In this document: in pieces, positions 6,653-14,878 of the stretch
How positions within the stretch are numbered: the first letter of the stretch is position 1
How the letters are laid out: each line of letters starts with the position of its first letter
Assembly: GCF_026341815.1 (NCBI RefSeq)
Contig: NZ_JAPENX010000005.1
Span: forward strand, 1 to 37,780
Source of the DNA: Streptomyces sp. NBC_00572
GTDB taxonomy: Bacteria > Actinomycetota > Actinomycetes > Streptomycetales > Streptomycetaceae
Reading direction: 5' to 3'
Length of the DNA stretch: 37,780 nucleotides
The notes under the pieces: model-generated
The model's input: only the letters and a program-made list of their open reading frames with translations
Told to the model about the DNA's origin: nothing
Databases searched by the model: none
Translations under genes and position numbers: made by a program

Positions 6653-7734
6653 GCGGGGCCCTGCCAGACCAACGACGCGCGGCTGTAGCTGGACGGAATG
6701 CCGGACAGGGCGGCGCCGCTGAAAATGGTCATCTCGACGTAGTCGCCGGCGGCCAGAACCAGCGGGAGGCCGTCCGCCGTGCCCTGTCCGCCGGACGACG
6801 ACGGCTGATAGCTCATCTGGATGGAGTTGTTCTCGTCGCCGTTCACCCGGGCCCGGGTGCGGGCGAGGGTGGCGCCGCTCGGCCATGTCTGCTGCGCGTA
6901 GAAGATGTACTGTCCGGCGACCGGGGCGACCAGCCGGGAGGGCTGTGCGGCCGACCACATGACGGTGTCCGTGCGGGCCGTGGCCTGGCTCCACTGAATC
7001 GCCGTGTAGGTGTTCGCGGAGAGGGCGTAGGTGCCGGTCTTTGTGACGGAGACGTAGTGCCGTTCCTCGGTCGGCATCCATGACGTGCCGTTCCATCGCT
7101 CGATGCCGCGTCCGCCGTCGCGGAACTGGCCCGGGTAGGCGCCCGGCGCGGTGGGGGCGCCGACGAGAATGCCGCCGACTGCGACGGTGCCCGTTCGGCG
7201 GTCGGTGAGCGCGGTTCCCCAGTCGATGCCGCCGGATCCCGCGCTGGCGCCGGCCGGTACGCGGACCTGCGCGAGAGGGATGGCAGCGGCCGGGACGGTC
7301 GGGACGATCGGGGTGGCTGCGGCGGCGCCCTGGAGAACTTCGATGGCGCCCTTGGTCTCGGCGCCGCCGTCGACGGCCCCGTCGTAGATCCGGAGCACGA
7401 CGAGATCGATGCGCGGGTTGGATGCGTTGCCGTCGCCGAACGTGAGGGTCATGGCGGTGTCGAGGCTGACGGGGTAGGCGCCGGCGGCCTCGGTCGACTG
7501 GATGAGGGCGCGGCCGGGGGCCACAGACGCGGTCATGGTGCCGGGGCCGGTGCCGGTGACGGCGAGGCCGCCGAGGACGGTCGTGCCGTTGGTCGAGCCG
7601 GGGACGATCCCGGAGAGGGACGTCAGGCGGCCGGTCGGGGTGAGGGTGCCGAGGGGGGCGAGGCGCGTGTCGGTGCGGGTCTGCCCGCCGGCCGTATCGC
7701 CCCTGTTGGTCAGCCATGCGGGACGCACGGGCAT
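6649..7734 (-). CDS. Tail protein with C1q-like C-terminal domain
   Basis: 361 residues; ATG at 7732-7734 after an AGGAAGGA ribosome site. The N-terminal half (PAWLTNRGDTAGGQTRTDTRL to NPRIDLVVLRIYDG) resembles baseplate/upper fibre proteins. A central segment ends in RGIERWNGTSWMP. The last ~135 residues (ALSANTYTAIQWSQ, PVAGQYIFYAQQTW, LVLAAGDYVEMTIF) have the strand pattern of a C1q/TNF-like jelly roll, a trimeric receptor-binding fold used by phages of Gram-positive hosts. This is the best receptor-binding candidate in the window. Confidence 0.75.
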   Translation of the reverse strand: MPVRPAWLTNRGDTAGGQTRTDTRLAPLGTLTPTGRLTSLSGIVPGSTNGTTVLGGLAVTGTGPGTMTASVAPGRALIQSTEAAGAYPVSLDTAMTLTFGDGNASNPRIDLVVLRIYDGAVDGGAETKGAIEVLQGAAAATPIVPTVPAAAIPLAQVRVPAGASAGSGGIDWGTALTDRRTGTVAVGGILVGAPTAPGAYPGQFRDGGRGIERWNGTSWMPTEERHYVSVTKTGTYALSANTYTAIQWSQATARTDTVMWSAAQPSRLVAPVAGQYIFYAQQTWPSGATLARTRARVNGDENNSIQMSYQPSSSGGQGTADGLPLVLAAGDYVEMTIFSGAALSGIPSSYSRASLVWQGPA

Positions 7735-7748
7735 CGGGGGAGTCCTTC

Positions 7749-8651
7749 CTACCAGTAGGCGGAGCGCCACTCGATGGCGCATCGGGCGGTGGCCGAGTGC
7801 GTCTCAGCGCGGTACGAGAGAGAGGTTGTGCCGGGGGCGAGGGTGAACGCCTGCTCGGGCACGCTGCGGCTGGTTGCCGTGTAGAGGCGGGACGCGGCGC
7901 CGTTCAGGGTGACGGTGCCGGCGCGGGTGTCGACGACAAGCTGATCGCCGGCGGCGAGGGCGATGTCGTATTCGAGCGTCCGGCCGTCCTCCTGTGTGAG
8001 GCGCGGCGCGGTGACGGGGCCGGTGAAGGTCACGATGGGCGAGGTTTCGGCGTCGCCGCCGTTGACGACGCCGACGTTGCCGGTGGCGCCGCCGATCCCC
8101 CAGTCGAGGCCGTCGGTCCACTGGAGGCCGGTTCCGCCGGCCCATTCGAGGCCCGGCTCGGGTGCGGGGAGGCCGGTCTCGACGTGCTGCTCGTCGACGC
8201 TGTATCGGCGGGGGTCGGATGCTTCCCACTGGATCGCGGCGCCGAGGATCGTCCCGACCGTGTATCCGTTGGCGACGGGGACGTTGCGGCGGATGGCCCG
8301 CGCGGTGACGAGCAGGGGCCCGCGCTCGTCGAGCCATACGACGAGCGGGATCTCGTCGGCGCGCGGGACCGTGCCGGCGTTCAGCGCGGCGACGGTTCCG
8401 CCGATTTGATCGCGGGGGGCCCGCACCATCAGATCGAGACCGATGGTGCGGGTCTGGGCGAGCAGGGCGCCCGGATAGGCGCCGTGCGCGTCGGGGCGGA
8501 GTGCCAAGGAGGAATCGAGCGAGGGGAGTTCCTCCCACCCGCTCAGTGCCTTCCACCGGTAGGGGGTGCCGCGGCCGAGCAGCAGGTCGCCGTACTGGAT
8601 CTGTCCGGGGCCGGTGATCAGGCTTCCGAGGTCGGTGGCTCCCACGATCAC
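7749..8651 (-). CDS. Distal tail protein (Dit, Sipho_tail family)
   Basis: 300 residues. The GTG at 8649-8651 overlaps the tape-measure stop (GTGA). The early part (IQYGDLLLGRGTPYRWKALSGW, LRPDAHGAYPGALLAQTRTIGLDLMV) and RRYSVDEQHVETGLP fit Dit N-domains. The C-terminal part (DQLVVDTRAGTVTLNGAASR) fits the galectin-like domain typical of these proteins. Dit makes the ring between tail tube and hub. Position directly after the tape measure is canonical. Confidence 0.85.
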   Translation of the reverse strand: MIVGATDLGSLITGPGQIQYGDLLLGRGTPYRWKALSGWEELPSLDSSLALRPDAHGAYPGALLAQTRTIGLDLMVRAPRDQIGGTVAALNAGTVPRADEIPLVVWLDERGPLLVTARAIRRNVPVANGYTVGTILGAAIQWEASDPRRYSVDEQHVETGLPAPEPGLEWAGGTGLQWTDGLDWGIGGATGNVGVVNGGDAETSPIVTFTGPVTAPRLTQEDGRTLEYDIALAAGDQLVVDTRAGTVTLNGAASRLYTATSRSVPEQAFTLAPGTTSLSYRAETHSATARCAIEWRSAYW

Positions 8652-11065
8652 CCCCGACCCTTCGACGCCCATTCGAGGGCCTTGGCGTTGTCGTCCGGCG
8701 ACCCGTTTTCGGCGGCGTGCCAGTGCTCGATGTGGAGTCGGGCGCCCGGCGCGGTTCCGCCGGCGGGGATGCCCGGCGCGGTCCCGGCGAATGCGGGCGC
8801 GCCCATGCCGCCGAACTGTGGGAGGTCGGGCGTCGGGACGAGTGTCTGCATGGCGCGGGCGACCATGCCCTTGGTGCGGTCGATGCCTCGGACAAGGCCC
8901 GGCGGGATCCAGCGGCCGATCCTGGCCATGACGCGCGAGGGCGAGGCGATGCCGAGGGCCTTGGCGATCGGCCCGGGGACCATGTTCTTGGCGAAGCTCA
9001 TGAGCTGGCCCTTGAGCCAACCGCCCATTTGCTTGACGCCGTTGACGAGTCCGCGGATCAGGTCCTTGCCCTTGTCGACGAGCAGGTCGCCGAGACTGCC
9101 GAGCGCTCCCGTGATCATGTTCGGCAGACCGCGGACCCATGCGAGCAGGTCGGAACCCTTTTGGATCACGCCGGCTTTCAGGTCGTCCCAGTGCTTGATC
9201 ACGCGGCCGACGATGGTCCAGTTCAGGAAGAAGTCGGCGATCTTCCCGGGGAGGGCCTTGACCCATTCCACGGTTGCGTTCCATACGCGCTGAGTGCCTG
9301 TCTTGATGGCGTCCCAGTGCTTGATGATCGTTCCGAGGATCGTCCAGTTCAGGAACCAGTTGACGATGGCGCGGCCGAACTCGGTCAGCTTGGTCCAGAT
9401 CCAGTCCCATGCCTTCGTGGTGGCTGCGACGATCTCGTCCCAGTACTTGATGATCAGGACGACGAGACCGACCACGGCGGCGATGAGCAGGCCGATAGGA
9501 CCCATGGCGATGAGCCACGCGGCGGCCATGCGGGCGGCCTGCATGAGGGCCTGTGTGGCCATGAGGACCCACTGACCGACGACGATGGCCCCGGCCCATA
9601 CAGCCCGGCCGGCCATCGCCACCCATCCGCCGACCGTGGCCCATGACGACGCCACCTGTGTGGCGGCCGAGGTCACGGATGCGGTCGCGGTGGTAACCCA
9701 CCCGGTGACCACTGCGGTGGCCGTGATGCCCTGCTGGATCGCCCACTGAATCAGGGCGGGCAGGATCACGACCGTGATGACGGTGGCGATGCTCAGGAAG
9801 GTGCCGGAGTTGTTGGCGATGAACTGTCCGGCCGCGGCGAACCCTGCGCCGATGGCGACGGCTGCGTCGGCGCCGGCCATGAGCGCGGGGACGACGTAGG
9901 CGCCGATCACGTCGACGACACCTTGCATGAGGCCGCGCTTGAACGCCTCGAACCTGTGCGCGGCGGTGTCGCGCATCATGTTGCCGGCGGCGTCGGTGGC
10001 TCCCTCGACCTTGCCGAGCGCGTCGACGGCGCTTGAAGGGTCGAGGCCGAGGATGGCTTTCTGCATGTCCTCGGCCTTGGTGCCGAACAGGCCGAGGGCA
10101 ATCTCGCTCTGCTTCGCCGGGTCCTTGACGGCTCGGAGTCGGTCCATGACCTGATCCAGCGCGGCGCCGGCCTTCGGGCCGCCCTCCTGGAACACCTTCT
10201 GCATCTGCTCGCCGTTCAGGCCGAGGGCCTTGAAAGACTCCGCAGTTGACTCGCCCATGCCCTGAGCCATGAGCGTGAATTCCTTCAACGCGTCGGCGAC
10301 CGTATCGGCGTCGCGCGCACCGCCCTGGAGCCCCTGGGAGAGCAGCCCCATCGCCGTTTCGGCGTCGAGGCCGAGCTGACGGAACTCCGTCGGATACTCG
10401 GCGAACGTGTCCAAGAGGTCTTCGGCGACGTCTACGCCGCTCTGCGCGCCCTTGGTGAGGACGTCGAGGGCCTCCTCGGCGGAGTCGGCCAACCCGTTCT
10501 TCATCATCGTGCCGACGGCCCGGGTGACGCGGGAGACGTCCTCGCCCATGACGGCAGCGGTGTCGGCGACGCGGCGGCCGAGCGTGGACATCTGCTCTTC
10601 GGTCGCCTCGGGCGGGAGCAGGCCCCCGCGGGCGATGCCCTTGATGATCTCCGCACCCTGCTCGACCGACTCGACGATCGCGTCGGCGTACAGGTCGCCA
10701 GCGACGTCGCCGTACTGCTTCGCCACGGCCGGGGTCGCGCCGAGCTGGGCGCCGAGGTTGGCCTCGATCTGCCCTTGCTGCATGGCCTCGGAGATACCGA
10801 CCATGAGTGCCGCGCCGACGGCGGCGCCGACGGCGGCCCATCCGAACGCGGCGAGGGCGCCGGAACCCTGCTCGGCTCCCTGCTCTGCTCCGCCCTCGAT
10901 GCCCTCGGCGAGGGCGTCTCCGGCTTCGGCTCCGGCCTGCTCGGCCTCGGACACGATGCTGTCTCCGGTCCGGGCCATGGCGGCTTCGGTGCGCTGCATT
11001 CCGGCGCGTGCCTCGGAGTCGTCGACGCTGATGGTGGCGAGCAGCTCGCCAACGGTCAGTGCCAC
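8648..11065 (-). CDS. Tape measure protein
   Basis: 805 residues from a GTG at 11063-11065, preceded by GGGAGGTGATCC. It has a long Ala/Gly helix-rich N-terminal half and a hydrophobic central stretch (about 370-540) with several membrane-like helices. Repeated modules of the form W-x-x-x-K/LNWTIxGxxIKHWD follow (around 560-680), for example FLNWTILGTIIKHWDAIK and FLNWTIVGRVIKHWDDLK. These repeats are characteristic of tape measures, whose length sets tail length and which may enter the host membrane during DNA delivery. It is short, implying a tail of roughly 120 nm by the usual scale. Confidence 0.93.
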   Translation of the reverse strand: MALTVGELLATISVDDSEARAGMQRTEAAMARTGDSIVSEAEQAGAEAGDALAEGIEGGAEQGAEQGSGALAAFGWAAVGAAVGAALMVGISEAMQQGQIEANLGAQLGATPAVAKQYGDVAGDLYADAIVESVEQGAEIIKGIARGGLLPPEATEEQMSTLGRRVADTAAVMGEDVSRVTRAVGTMMKNGLADSAEEALDVLTKGAQSGVDVAEDLLDTFAEYPTEFRQLGLDAETAMGLLSQGLQGGARDADTVADALKEFTLMAQGMGESTAESFKALGLNGEQMQKVFQEGGPKAGAALDQVMDRLRAVKDPAKQSEIALGLFGTKAEDMQKAILGLDPSSAVDALGKVEGATDAAGNMMRDTAAHRFEAFKRGLMQGVVDVIGAYVVPALMAGADAAVAIGAGFAAAGQFIANNSGTFLSIATVITVVILPALIQWAIQQGITATAVVTGWVTTATASVTSAATQVASSWATVGGWVAMAGRAVWAGAIVVGQWVLMATQALMQAARMAAAWLIAMGPIGLLIAAVVGLVVLIIKYWDEIVAATTKAWDWIWTKLTEFGRAIVNWFLNWTILGTIIKHWDAIKTGTQRVWNATVEWVKALPGKIADFFLNWTIVGRVIKHWDDLKAGVIQKGSDLLAWVRGLPNMITGALGSLGDLLVDKGKDLIRGLVNGVKQMGGWLKGQLMSFAKNMVPGPIAKALGIASPSRVMARIGRWIPPGLVRGIDRTKGMVARAMQTLVPTPDLPQFGGMGAPAFAGTAPGIPAGGTAPGARLHIEHWHAAENGSPDDNAKALEWASKGRG

Positions 11066-11097
11066 GCCGGATCACCTCCCATCGGGGGTCATCCGGC
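11066..11097 (-). promoter_or_regulatory. Hairpin covering the tape-measure ribosome site
   Basis: Arms 11066-11076 and 11087-11097 pair at 10 of 11 positions. Read on the minus strand, the downstream arm contains part of the GGGAGGTGATCC ribosome site, and the arm ends directly at the GTG start. The structure could hold tape-measure translation low relative to tail tube and chaperones. It could equally act as an intercistronic attenuator; sequence alone does not decide. Confidence 0.4.
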
Positions 11098-11118
11098 GTG
11101 GTGCCGGGGGTGCTTGGT

Positions 11119-11374
11119 TCAGCTGGCGGGGTTGCCGGTGAGGGCCGCGATTTCGGCGGGGTCGGTGACGCGGCGCGGTGTCTTCGCCCATGCGCGGGCG
11201 AACCGTGCCTCGGGGGAGAGGCCGCCGATCAGGACCAGGAATCGGCGCGTGGACAGGGCGGCCACGGCCGGGGCGTCGAGGCCGTACTCGCGGGCGAGGT
11301 CAGCCTCGACGGCCGGCCAGTTGGTCAGGATCGCTTCCCAGAACTCCCGGCCTTCTTGCCCTTCTTGCTCCGTC
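11119..11374 (-). CDS. Tail assembly chaperone, -1 frameshift extension (GpT-like)
   Basis: This region is open in the -1 frame relative to the upstream chaperone and encodes EFWEAILTNWPAVEADLAREY and onward to the stop at 11119. It has no convincing start of its own. Its useful coding begins where the upstream chaperone ends, so it is expected as a C-terminal extension made by ribosomal slippage, as in lambda gpG-gpGT. The slip region should lie near 11325-11374. A tandem GCAAGAAGG pair (11351-11368) is there, but no classic X-XXY-YYZ heptamer is visible. The left limit of the fused part is approximate. Confidence 0.75.
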
Positions 11375-11777
11375 GGGTCGCCCTGTTCGGGCCCTGTGCT
11401 TTTCCCGTCGCCTGCTCCGCGTACAGCTCGGCGGCGCGCTCCATCGAGACCTTGCCCGGGGAGCGGATCGCGGCGGCCGACCAGATCAGGAGGATGCCGA
11501 GTTGCTTGTCGGTGAGGCCGTGCTCGGCCCACTCGTCGAGGACGTCGCCGCCGTAGAGCGCGGTCAGCATCCGGCGGACGTCGTTGGGGTCCTCGGACGC
11601 CTGGAGCCGCTCGGCCTGGAGCGTGAACAGGATGGGGAGGGACTCCGGGAGGGTGTACGTCCGGCCGAACAGGGCGAGGGCCTGGCGGGGCTGCTGCTCG
11701 GCCTGCTCGGCGAAGAACGCGTCAAAGTCGGCCGTCTTGGGCGCGTGGTCCTGGTGCTCGATGTCGAGGTCGGTCAC
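11325..11777 (-). CDS. Tail assembly chaperone (GpG-like)
   Basis: 150 residues; GTG at 11775-11777 overlaps the tail tube stop (GTGA). The N-terminal half (FDAFFAEQAEQQPRQALALFGRTYTLPESLPILFTLQAER) and LYGGDVLDEWAEHGLTDKQLGILLIW match actinophage tail assembly chaperones between tube and tape measure. The last 20 residues are very basic (NRATRRSKKGKKAG) and cover the presumed slip zone. The protein binds the tape measure during tail assembly, with its frameshifted longer form recruiting tube subunits. Confidence 0.85.
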   Translation of the reverse strand: MTDLDIEHQDHAPKTADFDAFFAEQAEQQPRQALALFGRTYTLPESLPILFTLQAERLQASEDPNDVRRMLTALYGGDVLDEWAEHGLTDKQLGILLIWSAAAIRSPGKVSMERAAELYAEQATGKAQGPNRATRRSKKGKKAGSSGKRS

Positions 11778-12244
11778 GGCGTCACCGCCGCGGAGGTCGC
11801 CAGACCGGACCGGCGGAACGTGGCGCTCCAAGAGGTCTTCTCGTTGGTGCCGCCGGACTGCTCGCCGGGGGTCATCGTGGCGTCCCAGATCGCCCATGCG
11901 GTCTGCGTCTCGTGCCGGTAGCGGATCTCGTTGTGCGAGTCGATGCCGAGACGCGGCGTCCAGTCCTCATCGATGTACGCCTGTCCGACGTCGCGGGCCT
12001 TGGTCGTCTTGTCGATGCGGTACTGACCCTCCAGGGTGATGGAGGCGCCGCGCTGCATGACGTCCTCCTCGTACGCGCCGTCGCTGTCGAACGACGTGGT
12101 GTCGGCTACCTCCTCGTTCTCGCCGGGGGAGTACGACCAGGAGTTGAGACCGGCGATCGGGAGCCACGTCTCGGTGCTGGCGTCGGCGTCCTTGACCTCG
12201 AAGAGCCATCCGCGCGCGTCGATGGACCTGCTGTTACCCGCCAT
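11774..12244 (-). CDS. Major tail tube protein
   Basis: 156 residues with ATG at 12244 and a GGAGG ribosome site. Features such as GWLFEVKDADASTETWLPIAGL, EEVADTTSFDSDGAYEEDVMQRGASITLEGQ and a C-terminal SWSATFRRSG fit the tube beta-sandwich of Gram-positive siphophages. It lies directly before the frameshifted chaperones, as expected for the tube subunit. Probably the most abundant tail protein. Confidence 0.85.
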   Translation of the reverse strand: MAGNSRSIDARGWLFEVKDADASTETWLPIAGLNSWSYSPGENEEVADTTSFDSDGAYEEDVMQRGASITLEGQYRIDKTTKARDVGQAYIDEDWTPRLGIDSHNEIRYRHETQTAWAIWDATMTPGEQSGGTNEKTSWSATFRRSGLATSAAVTP

Positions 12245-12256
12245 GGGCGGACCTCC

Positions 12257-12673
12257 TTACGGGGTGGGGGTGGGGCCGGCGGTCGACACGTCGTAGTTGG
12301 TGACGTGCTCGTGACGGCCGTTGCTGTCGGCGCCCATGGGCGCGGGGATGCCGCGTGCGGCGATCAGGACGGCCCATGTGCCGTCGGGGAGTTGCGTGTT
12401 GGTGAGCCCGTGCAGTGCGGCGTAGATGGCCTGCGCGCGGGCGCGGGAGACGCGGGGGTCCGGGCCGCCGCGGACGCGGACCTGTAGCCGCTGGTCGGTG
12501 TCGTCGTCGCGGGCCTGTTGCGGGCCGGCGTCGTACAGGGCGAGGGACACGGCCTCGTCCGGGGCGGGCGGCATCGCCTCGACGAACCCGTCGCCGGTGA
12601 TGCCGTCGGGGTCGTAGGTGAGCAGCCCCTCGGCCGCGAGGTATCGGGCGATGCCGTCGAGGAGGTCAGCCAC
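12257..12673 (-). CDS. Tail terminator-like / minor capsid protein
   Basis: 138 residues; GTG at 12671-12673, overlapping the upstream gene by 8 bp. It contains LLDGIARYLAAEGLL, then VSLALYDAG and LQVRVRGG with AQAIYAALHGLTNTQLPDGTW. This resembles short actinophage 'minor capsid' proteins that fill the tail-terminator slot before the tube gene. The structural role is inferred from gene order and fold-like pattern. Confidence 0.7.
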   Translation of the reverse strand: MADLLDGIARYLAAEGLLTYDPDGITGDGFVEAMPPAPDEAVSLALYDAGPQQARDDDTDQRLQVRVRGGPDPRVSRARAQAIYAALHGLTNTQLPDGTWAVLIAARGIPAPMGADSNGRHEHVTNYDVSTAGPTPTP

Positions 12674-13016
12674 GGAGGGCCCGCCTCACCTGGGCGGCGA
12701 TGATCTCGTTGATGGGGCCGGCCTGCTCGACGAGCGGCCGTTCGAGGTACTTGGCCGTTCGGCTGTCGTCGTGCCGCAGGTCCATGTCCTCGTGCTGGCG
12801 GACGGCGTACGGGGTGTCGTAGCTGACGCCGGCCGTCATGGACGCTTCGTCGACGGACGCGACTCCGGATCGTTCGAGGGTGGCCTCCTCGATGGGGACG
12901 ACGCGGCGGGACTCGGTGAGGAGGTGCTCGGCGCCGAGCCTGAGCCCGAGCAGGGCCCCGGCTCGTTCGGCGGCGAGGACGGCGTTGCCGTTCCATCGGA
13001 TCCGGGCACGGCTCAT
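12666..13016 (-). CDS. Head-tail joining protein (HK97 gp10-like)
   Basis: 116 residues; the ATG at 13014-13016 overlaps the previous stop (ATGA). The pattern LGLRLGAEHLLTESRRVVPIEEATLERSGVA, then VSYDTPYAVRQHEDMDLRH, is typical of gp10-type minor structural proteins in Gram-positive siphophages (a protein with an 'x-P-x-x-x-G-x-L-x-x-S' core and a C-terminal 'YA-x-x-x-H-E' element). A longer frame extension to 13316 is a shadow of the upstream gene. Confidence 0.75.
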   Translation of the reverse strand: MSRARIRWNGNAVLAAERAGALLGLRLGAEHLLTESRRVVPIEEATLERSGVASVDEASMTAGVSYDTPYAVRQHEDMDLRHDDSRTAKYLERPLVEQAGPINEIIAAQVRRALRG

Positions 13017-13333
13017 TCGCACATCACCTCCAGGGACTCCGGCACGGGTAGGCCCGGCGCGGTGTGTTGGGCGGCCGACAGGGCGCGCGTGCGGCGACCG
13101 GACGGCAGGGTGATGCGGGACTCGGCCGGACAGTTGGTGTCCGGCGCGGTGATGACCTGCGCGGTGGAGACGACCTCGCGGCCCTCGCGGTCGCGGACGG
13201 TGCGCACCTGCTCGGCGACCATGGCGGGCACGTCCGGCACGGGCGTGCCGTACCGCGGGCCGTACGCGGAGTCGCCGAGGTAGGGCTCGATCACGACGCG
13301 GTGGGGGAGCAGCCACGGGGGGACGCGGGTCAC
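13013..13333 (-). CDS. Head closure / connector protein
   Basis: 106 residues; GTG at 13331-13333 overlaps the preceding stop (GTGA). The protein has VVIEPYLGDSAYGPRYGTPV followed by VPAMVAEQVRTVRDREGREVVSTAQVIT, consistent with a small beta-barrel head-closure protein (SPP1 gp16-like slot). Order between adaptor and gp10-like protein supports it. Residue-level homology was not checked. Confidence 0.7.
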   Translation of the reverse strand: MTRVPPWLLPHRVVIEPYLGDSAYGPRYGTPVPDVPAMVAEQVRTVRDREGREVVSTAQVITAPDTNCPAESRITLPSGRRTRALSAAQHTAPGLPVPESLEVMCE

Positions 13334-13728
13334 TGGATCACCCCCGGGAGCAGGCCGGCGCGGGCGAGGGCCCGGTATGCCTGCGGGGAGAGGTCGACGT
13401 TCCCGGCGCCGGTCCCGCCCGCCTGCTGCTGCGGGCCGGACATGGACACGGGGCCGATGGACACGGACGACCAGCGGCCGGCGGCGCCGGTCCCGGTGTC
13501 GCCGGTCTCCTTCCGGTAGGCCACCTGCGCACAGGTGGCGTCGGCGAGGGCCTGGGCAACGGCGGGGTCGGTCGGCTTGCCCGCGGCGTCGACGGCGTAG
13601 ACGGCGGTCAGTAGGCCGTCGTCGACGTCCTCGGATGCGCGGGTGAGCAGCCGTTCGGCGTCGGCCGGGGCGGGCTTGCCGGTCCACTCCGTGAGCTGCT
13701 CGGGGGTGGCGTAGACGCGGCGAGCCAT
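13330..13728 (-). CDS. Head-tail adaptor (gp6/gp15-like)
   Basis: 132 residues with ATG at 13728. It is alpha-helical: YATPEQLTEWTGKPAPADAERLLTRASEDVDDGLL, then PAVAQALADATCAQVAYRKETGD. The series of 'P-x-x-L-x-x-W', a helix with D-x-x-L, and 'A-x-x-x-Q-x-x-x-x' followed by a Gly/Ser linker is characteristic of head-tail adaptors. The C-terminus carries LSPQAYRALARAGLLPG, also common in this group. Confidence 0.75.
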   Translation of the reverse strand: MARRVYATPEQLTEWTGKPAPADAERLLTRASEDVDDGLLTAVYAVDAAGKPTDPAVAQALADATCAQVAYRKETGDTGTGAAGRWSSVSIGPVSMSGPQQQAGGTGAGNVDLSPQAYRALARAGLLPGVIQ

Positions 13729-13731
13729 CGG

Positions 13732-13962
13732 CTACCCCTCGCTGCTGTACTGCTCGGCGAGCTGGTCGCGGGTGAGCTGCTCGGCGACGTCCTGCTCGGT
13801 GCCGAGGGCGACCGCGTAGGCGACCCAATCGGCCTTGGACGCGGAACGGGCCAGACGCTTGGTGTCGTCCGGCCCGTTGCCGTTGTCGTCCCCGCTCGGC
13901 GGCGGGGGCCCGTCCGGCTGCTCTTCGGCCTCCGGGCGGTCGTGGTAGCGGCGCAGCATCAT
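13732..13962 (-). CDS. Small capsid-region protein, Rho-N-like tail
   Basis: 76 residues starting MMLRRYHDRPEAEE, with an acidic/Pro/Asn-rich middle (about 15-35). The C-terminal SAP/Rho-N-like segment KADWVAYAVALGTEQDVAEQLTRDQLAEQYSS is a short helix-extended-helix that recurs in capsid-module proteins of actinophages. It may be a capsid decoration or head-completion factor; that is inference from position between major capsid and adaptor. Confidence 0.6.
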   Translation of the reverse strand: MMLRRYHDRPEAEEQPDGPPPPSGDDNGNGPDDTKRLARSASKADWVAYAVALGTEQDVAEQLTRDQLAEQYSSEG

Positions 13963-13981
13963 GCGGCGGCTCCCTTCCTGA

Positions 13982-14839
13982 TCAGGTGGTGGCGAGGGTG
14001 CCGACCGCGACGCCCCGGTCGTCGAGGCGCTTCACCGCGTAGTGGACCGTGGTGGTGATCACGTTCGAGCGGGCGAGGATGTCGCGGTCCTGCTCGACGA
14101 GCGGCCGGCGCTTGTAGAGCAGGCCGAGGGCGCCGCGCTTCATGATCAGGAACTTGCCGGCCGCGACCCGGTTGGTGAGGAACACCGGGACGCCACCGAT
14201 GCGGCCGATCGATCCGGTGACGGCGGCCGAGGGGCCGTTGCCGAGCTTGGACGCGTCGATGAACTGCGGGTCGGCGAGCGCGTCGGCGTACTGGGCGCTG
14301 TTCAGGTACAGGCCGGCGAAGTCGTCCGGCTCCCACTCGTCGCCGAACTGGGCGATGCCCGGGACCATGGCGTCCAGCCACGTGAACTTGGTCTTACCGG
14401 CGGCGGTGGTGAACTTGAACGGGTTGCCGCCGCCGAGGGAGGTCTCGTCGGCCTGGGCCTGCGTGATCAGCGAGGCGTCGATCTTGCGGGCGGCGAGGAT
14501 GCCGAACTGCCGGCGGGCCTCGGCCTCGGGGTCGCCGAGACCGACGAGCCGGGACTTGTCGGTGATCTCGACGGCCTTGCCGGCTTCCTTGATGGTCGCC
14601 TTGGCCGAGCTGGTCGACATGGCGACCGGGACGAGCGGGGCCGTCTCGGTCAGGTCGTCGAGGTCGGACAGGGCGCCCCACTTGGGGAAGTTGATCTCGT
14701 CGCCCGGGGCACCCTCAAGGGTGTTGTCCTCCTGGACGGCGGCGGATCCGGCGACGCGGACCTTGCCGAGGAATGCGGCCTGCGCCATGTCGGCCCATAC
14801 CTCGGGGACGATCATGTTCGCGGACGTGGTCTGTGCCAT
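13982..14839 (-). CDS. Major capsid protein (HK97-fold)
   Basis: 285 residues; the ATG at 14839 is preceded by a GAGTGAGCACC ribosome site. The opening ANMIVPEVWADMAQAAFLGKVRVAG, the central DEINFPKWGALSDLDDL and KATIKEAGKAVEITDK, and the end IMKRGALGLLYKRRPLVEQDRDILARSNVITTTVHYAVKRLDD are typical of HK97-fold coat proteins of Gram-positive siphophages. The N-terminal arm is short because scaffolding is encoded by a separate upstream gene. Confidence 0.92.
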   Translation of the reverse strand: MAQTTSANMIVPEVWADMAQAAFLGKVRVAGSAAVQEDNTLEGAPGDEINFPKWGALSDLDDLTETAPLVPVAMSTSSAKATIKEAGKAVEITDKSRLVGLGDPEAEARRQFGILAARKIDASLITQAQADETSLGGGNPFKFTTAAGKTKFTWLDAMVPGIAQFGDEWEPDDFAGLYLNSAQYADALADPQFIDASKLGNGPSAAVTGSIGRIGGVPVFLTNRVAAGKFLIMKRGALGLLYKRRPLVEQDRDILARSNVITTTVHYAVKRLDDRGVAVGTLATT

Positions 14840-14878
14840 GGGGGGTGCTCACTCTCTCCGGCCGGGGCCGGGGGTTGG

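Noticed and set aside
5522..7717. 731-codon same-strand frame joining the Gp37-like protein to sequence upstream
   Set aside because: The upstream half is His/Arg/Pro-rich out-of-frame reading of the C1q-like tail gene; a GTGA start at 6652 explains the real gene.
7749..11075. 1108-codon frame spanning Dit and tape measure
   Set aside because: Only the last 300 residues are Dit; the rest is a frame shadow of the tape measure.
14841..14878. CCGGCC-GG-GGCCGG hairpin between capsid and scaffold genes
   Set aside because: The 2-nt loop is sterically poor and the stretch is simply GC-rich near the ribosome site.
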